The notes: generated by a model from the sequence alone, not told the origin. 64,000 bases of DNA from an uncultured Lachnospiraceae bacterium (GCA_900542015.1 UQLY01000006.1:1-64000), one strand, 5' to 3'. Positions 24,162 to 33,123 are shown, counted from the first letter of the stretch. Numbers and translations are program-made.

Positions 24162-25676
24162 ATGGGAGCGGAAACTGATATACAAAAGACGGAAATACAG
24201 GAGGCGGATACACAGGAAGCGGATACGCAAGGGGCGGACATGCAGAGGGCTGACAGAACGAAGACGGATATGCTGCATGGATCGTTATGGAATAAAATAC
24301 CCCGCTATGCCCTGCCTGTAGCGGCTACGGCGATTTTAGAACAGCTCTTTAACGCGTCCGACATTGCCGTTGTAGGAAATTTTGCCGTTGCGAACCGGAC
24401 GGCAGCGGTCGCCGCGGTAGGAGCCAACAGCCCCATTATCGGTTTGATTCTGAATCTTTTTATCGGGATTGCGCTGGGAGCGAATGTCGTCATAGCCAAT
24501 GCAATTGGAAAGAACGATAAAGATACCGTGCATCGTGCCGTTCATACTTCGGTGGTACTGGCTCTGATGGGAGGCGTGCTTGTGGCGGTTATCGGAGAGG
24601 TGATTGCGGCAAAGCTGCTTGGCGTCCTTCATGTGCCGGAGGATGTCTTTCCTTTAGCTTTGGCTTACCTTAGGATTTATCTGCTGGGAATGCCGGTTAT
24701 CTTTTTATATAATTTTGAGGCTGCCATTTTCAGAAGTATCGGCGATACAAAAAGCCCGTTAAAGGCGCTTGCGGTTTCGGGCGTATTAAATGTGATTTTC
24801 AATCTGTTTTTTGTTATCGTACTGAAATTGACGGTTGAGGGCGTCGCCATCGCCACGGTTTTAGCAAATATCATCAGTTCCGCGATTTTATTCCGGAAAC
24901 TGATTAAGAGCGATCAGGATATCCGTTTGGAGATAAAAGCCCTGCGCCTTGACCGGAACAGCTTAGAAAGAATTATACGGATCGGACTTCCGGCGGGGAT
25001 ACAGAGCGCGGTGTTTGCCATTGCTAACATTGTCATACAGTCTGCGATCAACAGCCTGGGAACCGTTGTCATGGCGGCGTCGAGTGCGGCGTTTAACATT
25101 GAGTGTCTGGTGTATGATGTGTTAAATTCTTTCGGACAGGCATGTACGACTTTTGTAGGACAGAATTTTGGCGCGGGGCAGTTAAAGCGCTGCAGGAAAA
25201 CTCTTGCCCTGTGTCTGGCGGAGGGAACGCTTGCTTCTGCCGCTTCCGTGGTGTTGGTACTTTTTTCGGGAAAGTTTTTACTGTCGATTTTTACGGACCA
25301 GCCCGAAGTCATTGCGCTGGGATATACGAGGCTGGTTATGATTTTTACGGCTTATGCGTTCAGTATGCTTTATGAAGTTATGTCGGGATATCTCAGAGGC
25401 TTTGGGATTTCTTTTGTTCCGGCTGTTTTGACAACCATCGGCGTTTGCGTGGTAAGAATTGTGTGGATTCATACGGTATTTCCCATGAGCAGGACGTTTC
25501 AGACTATTTTGACGGCTTATCCGGTGAGTCTGGCGACTACGGCGGTTTTGATTTTGATCGCGCTGCTCTGTTACCGACCGTCCCGGCGCTTTGAGGCGGA
25601 AATGTTTGGCAAAAACGGCGAAGGCATGAAAGACACAAAGGGCATGAAAGTCGCAAAAATTGAAAAAAGGGATTGA
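24162..25676 (+). CDS. MATE-family efflux transporter with repetitive N-terminal extension
   Basis: 504 residues; GAAGGAGGAAG upstream. The first 35 residues are an acidic hydrophilic extension with a pentad-like repeat (EADTQ, EADTQ, GADMQ, RAD), encoded by imperfect 15-bp tandem repeats (about 24198-24252). Twelve membrane helices follow with MATE features: ALPVAATAILEQLFNASDIA, IFRSIGDTKSPLKAL and FVGQNFGAGQLKRC. The C-terminus has a charged tail. It differs clearly from the first MATE protein, so it is not a recent duplicate. The stop codon overlaps the -35 box of the trp promoter. Confidence 0.9.
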   Translation: MGAETDIQKTEIQEADTQEADTQGADMQRADRTKTDMLHGSLWNKIPRYALPVAATAILEQLFNASDIAVVGNFAVANRTAAVAAVGANSPIIGLILNLFIGIALGANVVIANAIGKNDKDTVHRAVHTSVVLALMGGVLVAVIGEVIAAKLLGVLHVPEDVFPLALAYLRIYLLGMPVIFLYNFEAAIFRSIGDTKSPLKALAVSGVLNVIFNLFFVIVLKLTVEGVAIATVLANIISSAILFRKLIKSDQDIRLEIKALRLDRNSLERIIRIGLPAGIQSAVFAIANIVIQSAINSLGTVVMAASSAAFNIECLVYDVLNSFGQACTTFVGQNFGAGQLKRCRKTLALCLAEGTLASAASVVLVLFSGKFLLSIFTDQPEVIALGYTRLVMIFTAYAFSMLYEVMSGYLRGFGISFVPAVLTTIGVCVVRIVWIHTVFPMSRTFQTILTAYPVSLATTAVLILIALLCYRPSRRFEAEMFGKNGEGMKDTKGMKVAKIEKRD

Positions 25677-25701
25677 CAGATTTTTAAAATTGCCTTATGC
25701 T
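25673..25701 (+). promoter_or_regulatory. Promoter of the trp operon
   Basis: TTGACA (25673-25678), 17-base spacer, TATGCT (25696-25701). The -35 box overlaps the stop codon of the upstream MATE gene. Confidence 0.85.
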
Positions 25702-25709
25702 TTATTCAG

Positions 25710-25994
25710 TTAAACAGATAAACCAAAACAGAAACCGATGAGCGAGAGAAGTAGGCTGTGGAGCACATCACAGAGAGCTGCGGCAGGTGGGATGCAGTAT
25801 GGAGGAAACAGTTGAATGGACTTGCGAGGGTGGCTTGAAACCGATCAGGGAGTAGACGCCAACGGGTTCCCTGCCCGTTATCAGGAGGGTGCATATTGTG
25901 AGTATGCAGAATAAGCGGATAGATTATCTATCAATCAGGGTGGTACCGCAGAAGATATTAAGCTTTTGTCCCTCAAGGGACAGAGCTTTTTTTT
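25710..25994 (+). promoter_or_regulatory. T-box riboswitch (tRNA-Trp sensing) upstream of trpE
   Basis: The canonical T-box AGGGTGGTACCGCAG lies at 25937-25951. Upstream is a long stem I region with GAGCGAGAGAAGTAGG and a specifier-loop candidate GAATGGAC in which TGG (25817-25819) is a tryptophan codon. Downstream a terminator hairpin (25960-25994) overlaps the antiterminator partner. In the known mechanism uncharged tRNA-Trp pairs with the specifier and the T-box bulge and prevents termination, so trp genes are expressed when tryptophan is short. The specifier assignment is by eye. Confidence 0.9.
25960..25994 (+). terminator. Regulated terminator of the T-box leader
   Basis: AAGCT...GTCCCT pairs with AGGGAC...AGCTT over a short loop and is followed by eight T. 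It competes with the antiterminator containing the T-box. Confidence 0.9.
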
Positions 25995-26021
25995 GTGCGA
26001 GCAATGAGCCACGCAATCCTA

Positions 26022-26149
26022 AAAAAGTCCTGCCGATTCATGCTTGCATGAAATCGGCAAGACTTTTTGGGGATTATGCGGCGAACGCCGCATCAGGCGT
26101 GAAGTCCTCTTCACGCTATGGCGCGGCGTATGGCATAGCGTCCCCAAAA
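26022..26149 (+). repeat. Multi-hairpin (cloverleaf-like) palindromic element between T-box and trpE
   Basis: Four nested or adjacent inverted repeats. A long hairpin spans 26022-26068 (about 22 paired bases, one mismatch and one bulge, 2-base loop). TTTTGGGGA (26065-26073) pairs with TCCCCAAAA (26141-26149) as a closing stem around three perfect hairpins: 26076-26093 (8 bp), 26097-26116 (8 bp) and 26114-26140 (7 bp). The T-run 26065-26068 is shared by the long hairpin and the closing stem, so they are mutually exclusive. It lies after the T-box terminator and only 32 bases before trpE. It may be a mobile palindromic repeat or a second regulatory structure. Confidence 0.8.
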
Positions 26150-26181
26150 TCTCACAAATTCTAAAAAAAGAGTAACCCAAA

Positions 26182-27642
26182 ATGTATGATCCGGATTACG
26201 AACAGGCAAAGCAATACGAAAAAGAATACAACATTATTCCCGTATGCCGGGAGATCTACGCGGACGTTGTAACGCCGATTACTCTGCTTCGGAAGCTGGC
26301 GCAGGTAGACAGCCGATTCTTTTTACTGGAAAGTGTGGAGGGCGGGAGCCGATGGGGGAGATATTCCTTTTTAGGCGTCAATCCGCTGATGCAGATTTCC
26401 TGTAAAGACGGCGTGGTAACTATAAAAAGCGGAGCCATCGAGCAAAAGGAAAAGAAAGATCCGATGCAGGCGTTACGGGAACAGCTTGCCAAATTTAAAA
26501 CACCTAAAATCGAAGGAATGCCTTCTTTTACAGGCGGTTTTGTGGGACATTTTTCTTATGAGATGATCGGGTATGCGGAGCCGAAACTGCATTTAAAGGA
26601 AAGCGAATTTGACGACTATAACCTGATGCTGTTCGATAAGGTCATCGCATACGACCATCTGAAACAAAAAATCATTGTTATTGTCAATTACCGGAGCGAG
26701 CAGGGAGAGACTGGGTACAATGCAGCGGTCCTGGAGATCGAGAAAATCATTCATATGATCTACGATACCGCGCCCCTGAAACCGGAAACGGCGCAGGAGG
26801 AAGTGCATTTTACCTGCAACACCTCCAAGGAGGAATATTGCAGGATGGTGGAAAAGACAAAACATTATATCAGGGAAGGGGATATTTTCCAGGGCGTTAT
26901 TTCCAGACGGTTTGAAGCGGACTATGAGAGCAGCCTGTTAAACACCTACCGGGTGCTCCGGACTACGAACCCTTCGCCCTATATGTATTTTATCCAGTGC
27001 GGGGATCTGCAGATCGCGGGGACTTCTCCCGAGACCATGGTAAAACTGGAGAACGGAAAGCTGACGACCTTTCCGGTTGCCGGAACGAGAAAAAGAGGGG
27101 CGGATACCGCGCAGGACGAGGCTTTGGAACGGGAGCTTTTAGAAGATGAAAAGGAATGCGCCGAACACAATATGCTGGTGGATCTGGCGAGAAACGATAT
27201 CGGTAAAATTTCGGAATACGGCAGCGTTGTCGTAGAGGAATATATGAAAATCCACCGTTTTTCCAAGGTCATGCACATTGCGTCCGTGGTATGCGGCAGG
27301 CTGAAAAAAGAAAAAGACGGGTGCGATACGATTGCAACGATGCTTCCCGCGGGAACCCTTTCGGGAGCGCCGAAATTCCGCGCGTGCGAGATTATCGACG
27401 AGCTGGAAAAGGACAGCCGGGGCATTTACGGCGGAGCTATCGGTTATCTGGATTTTTCGGGCAATCTGGACGTGTGTATCGCGATCAGGACTGCGGTAAA
27501 AAAAGGAAATAAGGTATACATTCAGGCGGGAGCCGGCATTGTGGCGGACAGCGTGCCGGAAAACGAATATCAGGAATGCGCCAACAAAGCGGGCGCAGTC
27601 ATTGAAGCGGTAAAACGAGCGAGCGAGGTGAACGGATCATGA
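26182..27642 (+). CDS. trpE: Anthranilate synthase component I
   Basis: 486 residues. Converts chorismate and ammonia (or Gln-derived ammonia from TrpG) to anthranilate. Visible: LLESVEGGSRWGRYSFLG (the tryptophan feedback-site LLES motif, about residues 49-66), the chorismate-binding domain with GDIFQGVISRRFEAD, PSPYMYFIQCGDLQIAGTSPE, TFPVAGTRKRGAD, DLARNDIGKIS and LPAGTLSGAPKFRA. The ATG has only a weak ribosome site (AAAAAGAG), unlike most genes here, and the multi-hairpin element lies just upstream. The 3' end overlaps trpG by four bases. Confidence 0.96.
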   Translation: MYDPDYEQAKQYEKEYNIIPVCREIYADVVTPITLLRKLAQVDSRFFLLESVEGGSRWGRYSFLGVNPLMQISCKDGVVTIKSGAIEQKEKKDPMQALREQLAKFKTPKIEGMPSFTGGFVGHFSYEMIGYAEPKLHLKESEFDDYNLMLFDKVIAYDHLKQKIIVIVNYRSEQGETGYNAAVLEIEKIIHMIYDTAPLKPETAQEEVHFTCNTSKEEYCRMVEKTKHYIREGDIFQGVISRRFEADYESSLLNTYRVLRTTNPSPYMYFIQCGDLQIAGTSPETMVKLENGKLTTFPVAGTRKRGADTAQDEALERELLEDEKECAEHNMLVDLARNDIGKISEYGSVVVEEYMKIHRFSKVMHIASVVCGRLKKEKDGCDTIATMLPAGTLSGAPKFRACEIIDELEKDSRGIYGGAIGYLDFSGNLDVCIAIRTAVKKGNKVYIQAGAGIVADSVPENEYQECANKAGAVIEAVKRASEVNGS

Positions 27643-28208
27643 TACTTTTAATTGATAATTATGACAGCTTTTCTTACAATCTGGTGCAGCTTATCGGAAC
27701 CATCGCAAAAGAGGAAATCAAGGTTATCCGCAACGATGAAATGACGGTGGACGAAGTGGAGGCAATGGCGCCGGAATATATTATTTTATCGCCGGGACCC
27801 GGCAGACCGCAGGATGCGGGCATCTGTGAGGATGTGGTAAGGAGAATGCAGAATAAGAGCAAAATCCTTGGCGTCTGCCTCGGACACCAGGGCATCTGCG
27901 AGGTCTACGGAGCAACGATCACTTATGCAAAGGAACTGATGCACGGGAAACAGAGTCTGATGGATCTTGATAAAGAGGAGGCGGTCTTTGAGGGATTGCC
28001 GGAGCGGATACCTGTGGCGCGGTATCATTCACTGGCGGCTGATCCTGAAACAATGCCGGAATGCCTGAAGGTCATCGGTACGACGGCGGACGGCGAGATT
28101 ATGGCGATCAGGCACCGGGAATATGAGGTATATGGATTGCAGTTTCATCCGGAAAGCGTGCTGACGCCGGACGGAGCGGTCATTTTACAGAACTTTTTGA
28201 ATAAATAG
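27639..28208 (+). CDS. trpG: Anthranilate synthase component II (glutamine amidotransferase)
   Basis: 189 residues, overlapping trpE by ATGA. Class-I glutamine amidotransferase that supplies ammonia to TrpE, and possibly to aminodeoxychorismate synthase as PabA. The catalytic triad is visible: Cys in LGVCLGHQGICEVYGA, His and Glu in GLQFHPESVLTPDG. The N-terminus ILLIDNYDSFSYNLVQL and the oxyanion segment LSPGPGRPQDAG are standard. Length is normal. A 32-base gap with TAGGAGG leads to trpD. Confidence 0.95.
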   Translation: MILLIDNYDSFSYNLVQLIGTIAKEEIKVIRNDEMTVDEVEAMAPEYIILSPGPGRPQDAGICEDVVRRMQNKSKILGVCLGHQGICEVYGATITYAKELMHGKQSLMDLDKEEAVFEGLPERIPVARYHSLAADPETMPECLKVIGTTADGEIMAIRHREYEVYGLQFHPESVLTPDGAVILQNFLNK

Positions 28209-28240
28209 AAAACAGTAATCGGATTTAGGAGGATAAAAAA

Positions 28241-29191
28241 ATGATTAAAGAGGCAATTGCACAACTGGTAGAAGGAAAAGATTTAAGCTATGAAACGGCG
28301 GAAGGATGTATGGATGAGATTATGAGCGGAGAAGCGAGCTAGATGCACATGGCGGCGTATCTGACCGCGCTTCGCATGAAAGGCGAATCCATTGATGAAA
28401 TAGTAGCTTCCGCTAACGGAATGAGAAAGCATGCCACCAAATTGAACCATGATACGGACGTATTGGAAATTGTCGGCACGGGCGGAGACGAGGCATACAG
28501 CTTTAATATTTCCACAACGACGGGGATTGTAGCGGCGGCGGCGGGAATCCCCGTTGCAAAACACGGCAACCGCAGCGTTTCCAGTAAATGCGGAGCGGCG
28601 GACGTGCTGGAAGCGCTGGGGGTCAATATTACGATCGAACCGTCTAAGATGGAAAAGGTGTTAAAAGAAGAAAATATTTCCTTTATGTTTGCCCAGATTT
28701 ATCATAAGGCAATGCGCTTTGTAGCGCCTGTCAGAAAGGAGCTGGGTATCCGTACGATTTTTAATATTTTAGGACCTTTATCCAATCCGGCGTTTGCCGA
28801 TATGCAGTTGATGGGCGTATATGAGGAAGGGCTGGTAAAACCCATGGCGGAGATTTTGATGAAGCTGGGGGTCAAAAGCGGCATGGTGGTATACGGTACG
28901 GACAGACTGGATGAAATCAGCATCAGCGCGCCTACCCTTGTGTGTGAAATCAGGGACGGCGCTTTGAAGAGCTATGAGATTACGCCGGAGCAGTTCGGTC
29001 TTGCGACGGCGGCAAAGGAAGAGATGGTCGGCGGAGATCCTCAGGAAAATGCAAGGATCACAAGAGCCATCCTTGCCGGAGAAAAGGGAGCGAAACGCAA
29101 CGCGGTAGTGCTCAATGCCGGCGCCTGCATTTATATTGCGAAAAAGGCGGCAAAAAAGCTGGAAGCGTTTGTAAGAGCAACGAATGAATAG
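28241..29191 (+). pseudogene. trpD: Anthranilate phosphoribosyltransferase trpD, interrupted by an in-frame TAG
   Basis: TTAGGAGGATAAAAAA precedes ATG 28241, giving IKEAIAQLVEGKDLSYETAE and then MDEIMSGEAS, followed by TAG (28340-28342) and, in the same frame, MHMAAYLTALRMKGESI. Family members have Gln at or near the stop position (EAS-Q-x-x-MAAYL), so one C-to-T change (CAG to TAG) explains it. The rest is intact: VGTGGDEAYSFNIS, KHGNRSVSSKCGAADVLEALG and the remaining C-terminal domain. The stop is immediately followed by ATG (TAGATG), so reinitiation could make a 282-residue C-terminal piece lacking the first helices. Could also be readthrough or a sequencing error. Confidence 0.85.
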
Positions 29192-29200
29192 GAGATTAAA

Positions 29201-30013
29201 ATGGCGGAGACGATTTTAGATATCCTCGCCGATACGGCGCGCAAAAGAGTGGCGGAGGATCAGAAGGAAATATCGCCGGAAGAAATGAGGGCAAGGGCGT
29301 TTGCAATGGAATGCGTAACGGACAGGGAACGGGAATTTCCCGTGGAACAGGCGCTGCGAAAGCCGGGCATTTCCTTTATCTGCGAGGTAAAGAAGGCGTC
29401 GCCCTCCAAGGGGCTGATTGCAAAAGAGTTTCCCTATGTGGAGATAGCCGAGGCTTACGAACATGCCGGAGCGGCATGTATCTCGGTGCTGACGGAGCCC
29501 AGTAAATTCTTAGGAAGCGACAGGTATCTGCAGGAAATTACAAAGAAGGTACAAACGCCGGTTCTTCGGAAGGATTTTACGGTGGACGCGTACCAGATCT
29601 ATCAGGCGAAAGTCCTGGGAGCGTCCGCGGTGCTGTTGATCTGCGCCCTGTTACGGGAAGAAACAATCAAAGAATATATCGGGATCTGCGATCAACTGGG
29701 CTTATCGGCTCTGGTGGAAGCGCATGACGAGGAGGAAATCGCCATGGCGGTACGCGCCGGTGCGAGGATCATCGGCGTCAATAACCGGAATTTAAAGGAT
29801 TTTACCGTAGACGTGCATAACAGCGAACGGCTGCGGAAGCTGGTGCCGCCGGAGGTTCTGTTTGTGGCGGAAAGCGGTATCCAAACAGCGGACGATATCC
29901 GGGTATTGCAGGAAGCGGGTGTCAACGGCGTGCTGATCGGCGAGACGCTGATGAAAAGCCCCGATAAGAAGGCGATGCTTGATGAGCTGCGAAAGGGCTG
30001 TGAAAAGGACTGA
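29201..30013 (+). CDS. trpC: Indole-3-glycerol phosphate synthase
   Basis: 270 residues. Ring-closes carboxyphenylamino-deoxyribulose phosphate to indole-3-glycerol phosphate. TIM-barrel markers: FICEVKKASPSKGLIAKEF (catalytic Lys and substrate loop), GAACISVLTEPSKFLGS, VLRKDFTVDAYQIYQA (catalytic Lys), LVEAHDEEE, GVNNRNLKDF, VAESGIQTADDI and NGVLIGETLM. Nine bases after trpD, so co-transcribed. GGAGATTAAA is the ribosome site. Confidence 0.95.
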   Translation: MAETILDILADTARKRVAEDQKEISPEEMRARAFAMECVTDREREFPVEQALRKPGISFICEVKKASPSKGLIAKEFPYVEIAEAYEHAGAACISVLTEPSKFLGSDRYLQEITKKVQTPVLRKDFTVDAYQIYQAKVLGASAVLLICALLREETIKEYIGICDQLGLSALVEAHDEEEIAMAVRAGARIIGVNNRNLKDFTVDVHNSERLRKLVPPEVLFVAESGIQTADDIRVLQEAGVNGVLIGETLMKSPDKKAMLDELRKGCEKD

Positions 30014-30035
30014 GATCAGACAGGAGGGTGACGGA

Positions 30036-30728
30036 ATGAGCAGGATAAAAATCTGCGGGCTGAAGCGCATGGAGGATATTGCGGCGGTCAATCAGTATAA
30101 ACCCGACTACATCGGCTTTGTCTTTGCCCATACGAAACGCTTCGTATCCGATGAGACGGCGAAAGCGTTAAAGGATGCGCTGGCTCCCGAAATTTCTGCC
30201 GTGGGAGTTTTTGTGGACGAACCGGTCGGGCATGTGGTAAAGTTGGTACGGGAAGGCGCCATCGACGCCATTCAGCTTCACGGGCAGGAAGATATATATT
30301 ATGTAAACCAATTGAAAGAGGAACTGGCAAAGACGGACGGAGTCCGTATTCCGATGATCAAAGCGGTGCGAATTGATGCGACGCTGGAGGTAACCGGGGA
30401 GCGGGAACAGGAAATCCTGCAAATAAACAGGCGGCTGATTGACGAAGCAAGAATGTTACAGCCGGATTATCTGCTTTTTGACGCCAGGGTAAAGGGGATC
30501 CCCGGCGGAAGCGGGAAACGTTTTGATATTGCCGGGTTGCCGCCCGATGAAGATATCGGTATTCCCTATTTTCTGGCGGGAGGAATAGGCTTGTCAAATG
30601 TGTCGGAGCTGATCCGGTTGAGAAATCCCTATGGAATAGACGTTAGCAGCGCAGTGGAAACAGACGGCTGCAAGGACATAGAAAAAATAAAAGAAATGAT
30701 AGATACAGTCAGAAAGGAGTCAAAATGA
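30036..30728 (+). CDS. trpF: Phosphoribosylanthranilate isomerase
   Basis: 230 residues from ATG 30036 (ACAGGAGGGTGACGG upstream). Performs the Amadori rearrangement of phosphoribosylanthranilate. IKICGLKRMEDI contains the catalytic Cys; YIGFVFAHTKRFV, AIQLHGQED, LLFDARVKGIPGGSGKRFD (catalytic Asp) and FLAGGIGLSNVSEL, then GIDVSSAVE, are all present. A small insertion in the middle (about 115-140, TLEVTGEREQEILQINRR) makes it somewhat longer than usual. The stop overlaps trpB by ATGA. Confidence 0.94.
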   Translation: MSRIKICGLKRMEDIAAVNQYKPDYIGFVFAHTKRFVSDETAKALKDALAPEISAVGVFVDEPVGHVVKLVREGAIDAIQLHGQEDIYYVNQLKEELAKTDGVRIPMIKAVRIDATLEVTGEREQEILQINRRLIDEARMLQPDYLLFDARVKGIPGGSGKRFDIAGLPPDEDIGIPYFLAGGIGLSNVSELIRLRNPYGIDVSSAVETDGCKDIEKIKEMIDTVRKESK

Positions 30729-31909
30729 AGAAAGGAAGATTTGGCAATTATGGCGGTCAGTATGTGCCTGAGACTTTGATGAACGCCATACATGAGTTGG
30801 AGGATGCTTACGAGCATTATAAAAACGATCCCGAGTTTGTCCGGGAATTAGATGATTTGAATAGAAATTATGCGGGGCGCCCGTCTTTATTATATTATGC
30901 GGAAAAGATGACGAAGGATCTTTGCGGACCGAAGATTTATCTGAAGCGGGAGGATCTTAACCATACGGGTTCCCACAAGATCAACAACGTGCTGGGGCAG
31001 GTGCTTTTAGCAAAGAAGATGGGAAAGACAAGAGTCATTGCGGAAACCGGCGCAGGGCAGCACGGCGTGGCGACGGCGACGGCAGCGGCGCTGATGGATA
31101 TGGAATGCGAGATTTTTATGGGCAAGGAGGATACCGTGCGCCAGGCTTTGAACGTATACCGCATGGAGCTTTTGGGAGCAAAGGTACACCCGGTTACCAG
31201 CGGCACGATGACCTTAAAGGACGCCGTCAACGAGACCATGAGAGAGTGGAGCAACCGGGTGGACGATACGCTCTATGTGCTGGGTTCCGTGATGGGACCT
31301 CATCCGTTCCCGACGATCGTCAGGGATTTCCAAAGCGTTATCAGCAGGGAAATCAAAGCGCAGATACTGGAAAGAGAAGGCAGGCTGCCCGATGCCGTCG
31401 TGGCATGCGTGGGCGGCGGCAGCAATGCCATGGGAAGCTTTTATGAGTTTATAGAGGATCGGGAAGTCGCTCTGGTGGGCTGCGAGGCGGCAGGGTTAGG
31501 CGTTGATAATCCAAAAAACGCGGCGACTGTTGCAAACGGCAGCGAAGGTATTTTCCATGGTATGAAATCGCTGTTTTGCCAGAATGAATACGGACAGATC
31601 GCGCCGGTTTATTCGATATCCGCGGGGCTTGATTATCCGGGGATCGGACCCGAACATGCGATGCTCCATGAGACGGGCAGGGCGCAGTATGTACCGATTA
31701 CGGATGAAGAGGCGGTGCAGGCATTTGAGTACTTATCCCGCACAGAGGGCATCATTCCGGCAATTGAAAGCGCCCATGCGGTTGCACAGGTAATGAAAAT
31801 GGCGAAGTCCATGAATCAGGATCAGATCATTGTATGTACGATCTCCGGAAGAGGAGATAAAGATGTGGCGGCGATCGCCAGATATCGGGGGGTGGAAATC
31901 TATGAGTAA
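30725..31909 (+). CDS. trpB: Tryptophan synthase beta chain
   Basis: 394 residues. Condenses indole with serine using PLP. The N-terminus GRFGNYGGQYVPETLM and LKREDLNHTGSHKINNVLGQ with the PLP-binding Lys of SHKIN are diagnostic. AETGAGQHGVATATAAAL, CVGGGSNAMGSFYEF (phosphate-binding GGGSN) and the C-terminal TISGRGDKDV follow. This is the TrpB1 type that partners TrpA. ATGA overlap with trpF and an 8-base overlap with trpA indicate tight coupling. Confidence 0.96.
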   Translation: MKKGRFGNYGGQYVPETLMNAIHELEDAYEHYKNDPEFVRELDDLNRNYAGRPSLLYYAEKMTKDLCGPKIYLKREDLNHTGSHKINNVLGQVLLAKKMGKTRVIAETGAGQHGVATATAAALMDMECEIFMGKEDTVRQALNVYRMELLGAKVHPVTSGTMTLKDAVNETMREWSNRVDDTLYVLGSVMGPHPFPTIVRDFQSVISREIKAQILEREGRLPDAVVACVGGGSNAMGSFYEFIEDREVALVGCEAAGLGVDNPKNAATVANGSEGIFHGMKSLFCQNEYGQIAPVYSISAGLDYPGIGPEHAMLHETGRAQYVPITDEEAVQAFEYLSRTEGIIPAIESAHAVAQVMKMAKSMNQDQIIVCTISGRGDKDVAAIARYRGVEIYE

Positions 31910-32681
31910 GATCGGAAAAGCATTTGAAAACGGGAAAGCGTTTATCGCGTTTGTAACCGGAGGAGATCCGGATCTGGAGACGACGGAACAGATTTTATAC
32001 GCCATGGAAGAAGCGGGCGCGGATCTGATCGAAATCGGGATTCCTTTTTCCGACCCGATTGCAGAGGGCGCGGTAATCCAGGAGGCAAACGAGAGGGCGC
32101 TGGCGGCGGGCTGCACCACGGATAAGCTGTTTGATACCGTAAAAAAAGCGAGGGAAAAAGTGACGGTTCCCATCGTCTATTTAACCTATGCTAACGCGGT
32201 AGTAAAATACGGCAAGGAAAAATTTATGAAACGCTGCGTGGAATGCGGCGTGGACGGTTTGATTGTACCGGACATCCCTTATGAAGAAAAGGACGAATTA
32301 TCCGGCGTCTGCGAAACCTACGGCGTGGATTTGATTTCCATGATCGCGCCCACTTCCCATGAGCGGATCAGAATGATCGCAAAAGAGGCGAAGGGCTTTG
32401 TATACTGCGTATCCTCAATGGGCGTGACCGGAGTCAGAAAAGAAATCAAAACGGATATCGGCGCTATGGTAAAGCTGGTAAAAGAAGTGACCGATACGCC
32501 CTGCGCCATCGGATTCGGCATAGCCACGCCGGAGCAGGCTGAAAAAATGGCGTCTCTTTCCGACGGAGCTATCGTAGGCAGCGCGATTGTAAAACTGGTG
32601 GCGAAGTACGGAAAAGACGCGCCGCGTTATGTGGGAGAATATGTGAAGTCCATGAAAGAGGCGGTCAGAAGGGCAAATTAA
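31902..32681 (+). CDS. trpA: Tryptophan synthase alpha chain
   Basis: 259 residues from ATG 31902, inside the end of trpB (AAATCTATG with GGGGGGTGG upstream). Cleaves indole-3-glycerol phosphate to indole and glyceraldehyde phosphate. Catalytic Glu is in GADLIEIGIPFSDPIAEG (about residue 43) and Asp in VDGLIVPDIPYEE; GVTGVRKEI and GFGIATPEQAEKM are the phosphate-binding loops. Last gene of the trp operon; the next gene begins 17 bases later so read-through is likely. Confidence 0.95.
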   Translation: MSKIGKAFENGKAFIAFVTGGDPDLETTEQILYAMEEAGADLIEIGIPFSDPIAEGAVIQEANERALAAGCTTDKLFDTVKKAREKVTVPIVYLTYANAVVKYGKEKFMKRCVECGVDGLIVPDIPYEEKDELSGVCETYGVDLISMIAPTSHERIRMIAKEAKGFVYCVSSMGVTGVRKEIKTDIGAMVKLVKEVTDTPCAIGFGIATPEQAEKMASLSDGAIVGSAIVKLVAKYGKDAPRYVGEYVKSMKEAVRRAN

Positions 32682-32698
32682 ACGAGAGGGCAGATGCA

Positions 32699-33079
32699 AT
32701 GAATATAATACCATGGTTCATAGCCATCGCGGTTGAAATCATTCTTTTGTGCTTGATGCAGGAGACGGTCTGGCTGGGGATTATGATCTTTACAGTCGGA
32801 CTTATGCTTCATGGTTGGTTTTTGCATGGCAATGTAAGGAAGAGAAGGAAGCGGAAGTACATTTTTATGGAGGCGTACTGCTTTCTGTGGGGAGCGTGCA
32901 TGATCGGACTTTATCTTGCGGATCGTTTTCTGAAAGAATTGGATGGTTATGAAAAGCAAGAATATGTTGTTTATATTAACTCCAAAGATCCGCAAAACTT
33001 TGTGCTCCGCCGCGGCGGAGATAAAGGCGCTTTCCTTATAATCTTAATTGGGATCGCGCTGATATGCGCGCTTTTTTAG
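32699..33079 (+). CDS. Small membrane protein, function unknown
   Basis: 126 residues; GAGGGCAGATGC precedes the ATG. Four hydrophobic segments (about 4-22, 25-43, 57-75 and 109-125), a basic loop GNVRKRRKRK and a soluble stretch with EYVVYINSKDPQNF. I recognise no family. It follows trpA closely, so it may be on the trp transcript, but nothing in its sequence points to tryptophan; it lies just before nth. Confidence 0.65.
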   Translation: MNIIPWFIAIAVEIILLCLMQETVWLGIMIFTVGLMLHGWFLHGNVRKRRKRKYIFMEAYCFLWGACMIGLYLADRFLKELDGYEKQEYVVYINSKDPQNFVLRRGGDKGAFLIILIGIALICALF

Positions 33080-33123
33080 GGAACAGAAGAAACAGGATAG
33101 TACAGACAGGAAAACGGTTGGTA

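Noticed and set aside
28340..28342. TAG in trpD as a pyrrolysine codon
   Set aside because: TrpD is not a known Pyl-containing enzyme, no pyl genes are in view, and a CAG-to-TAG change is simpler.
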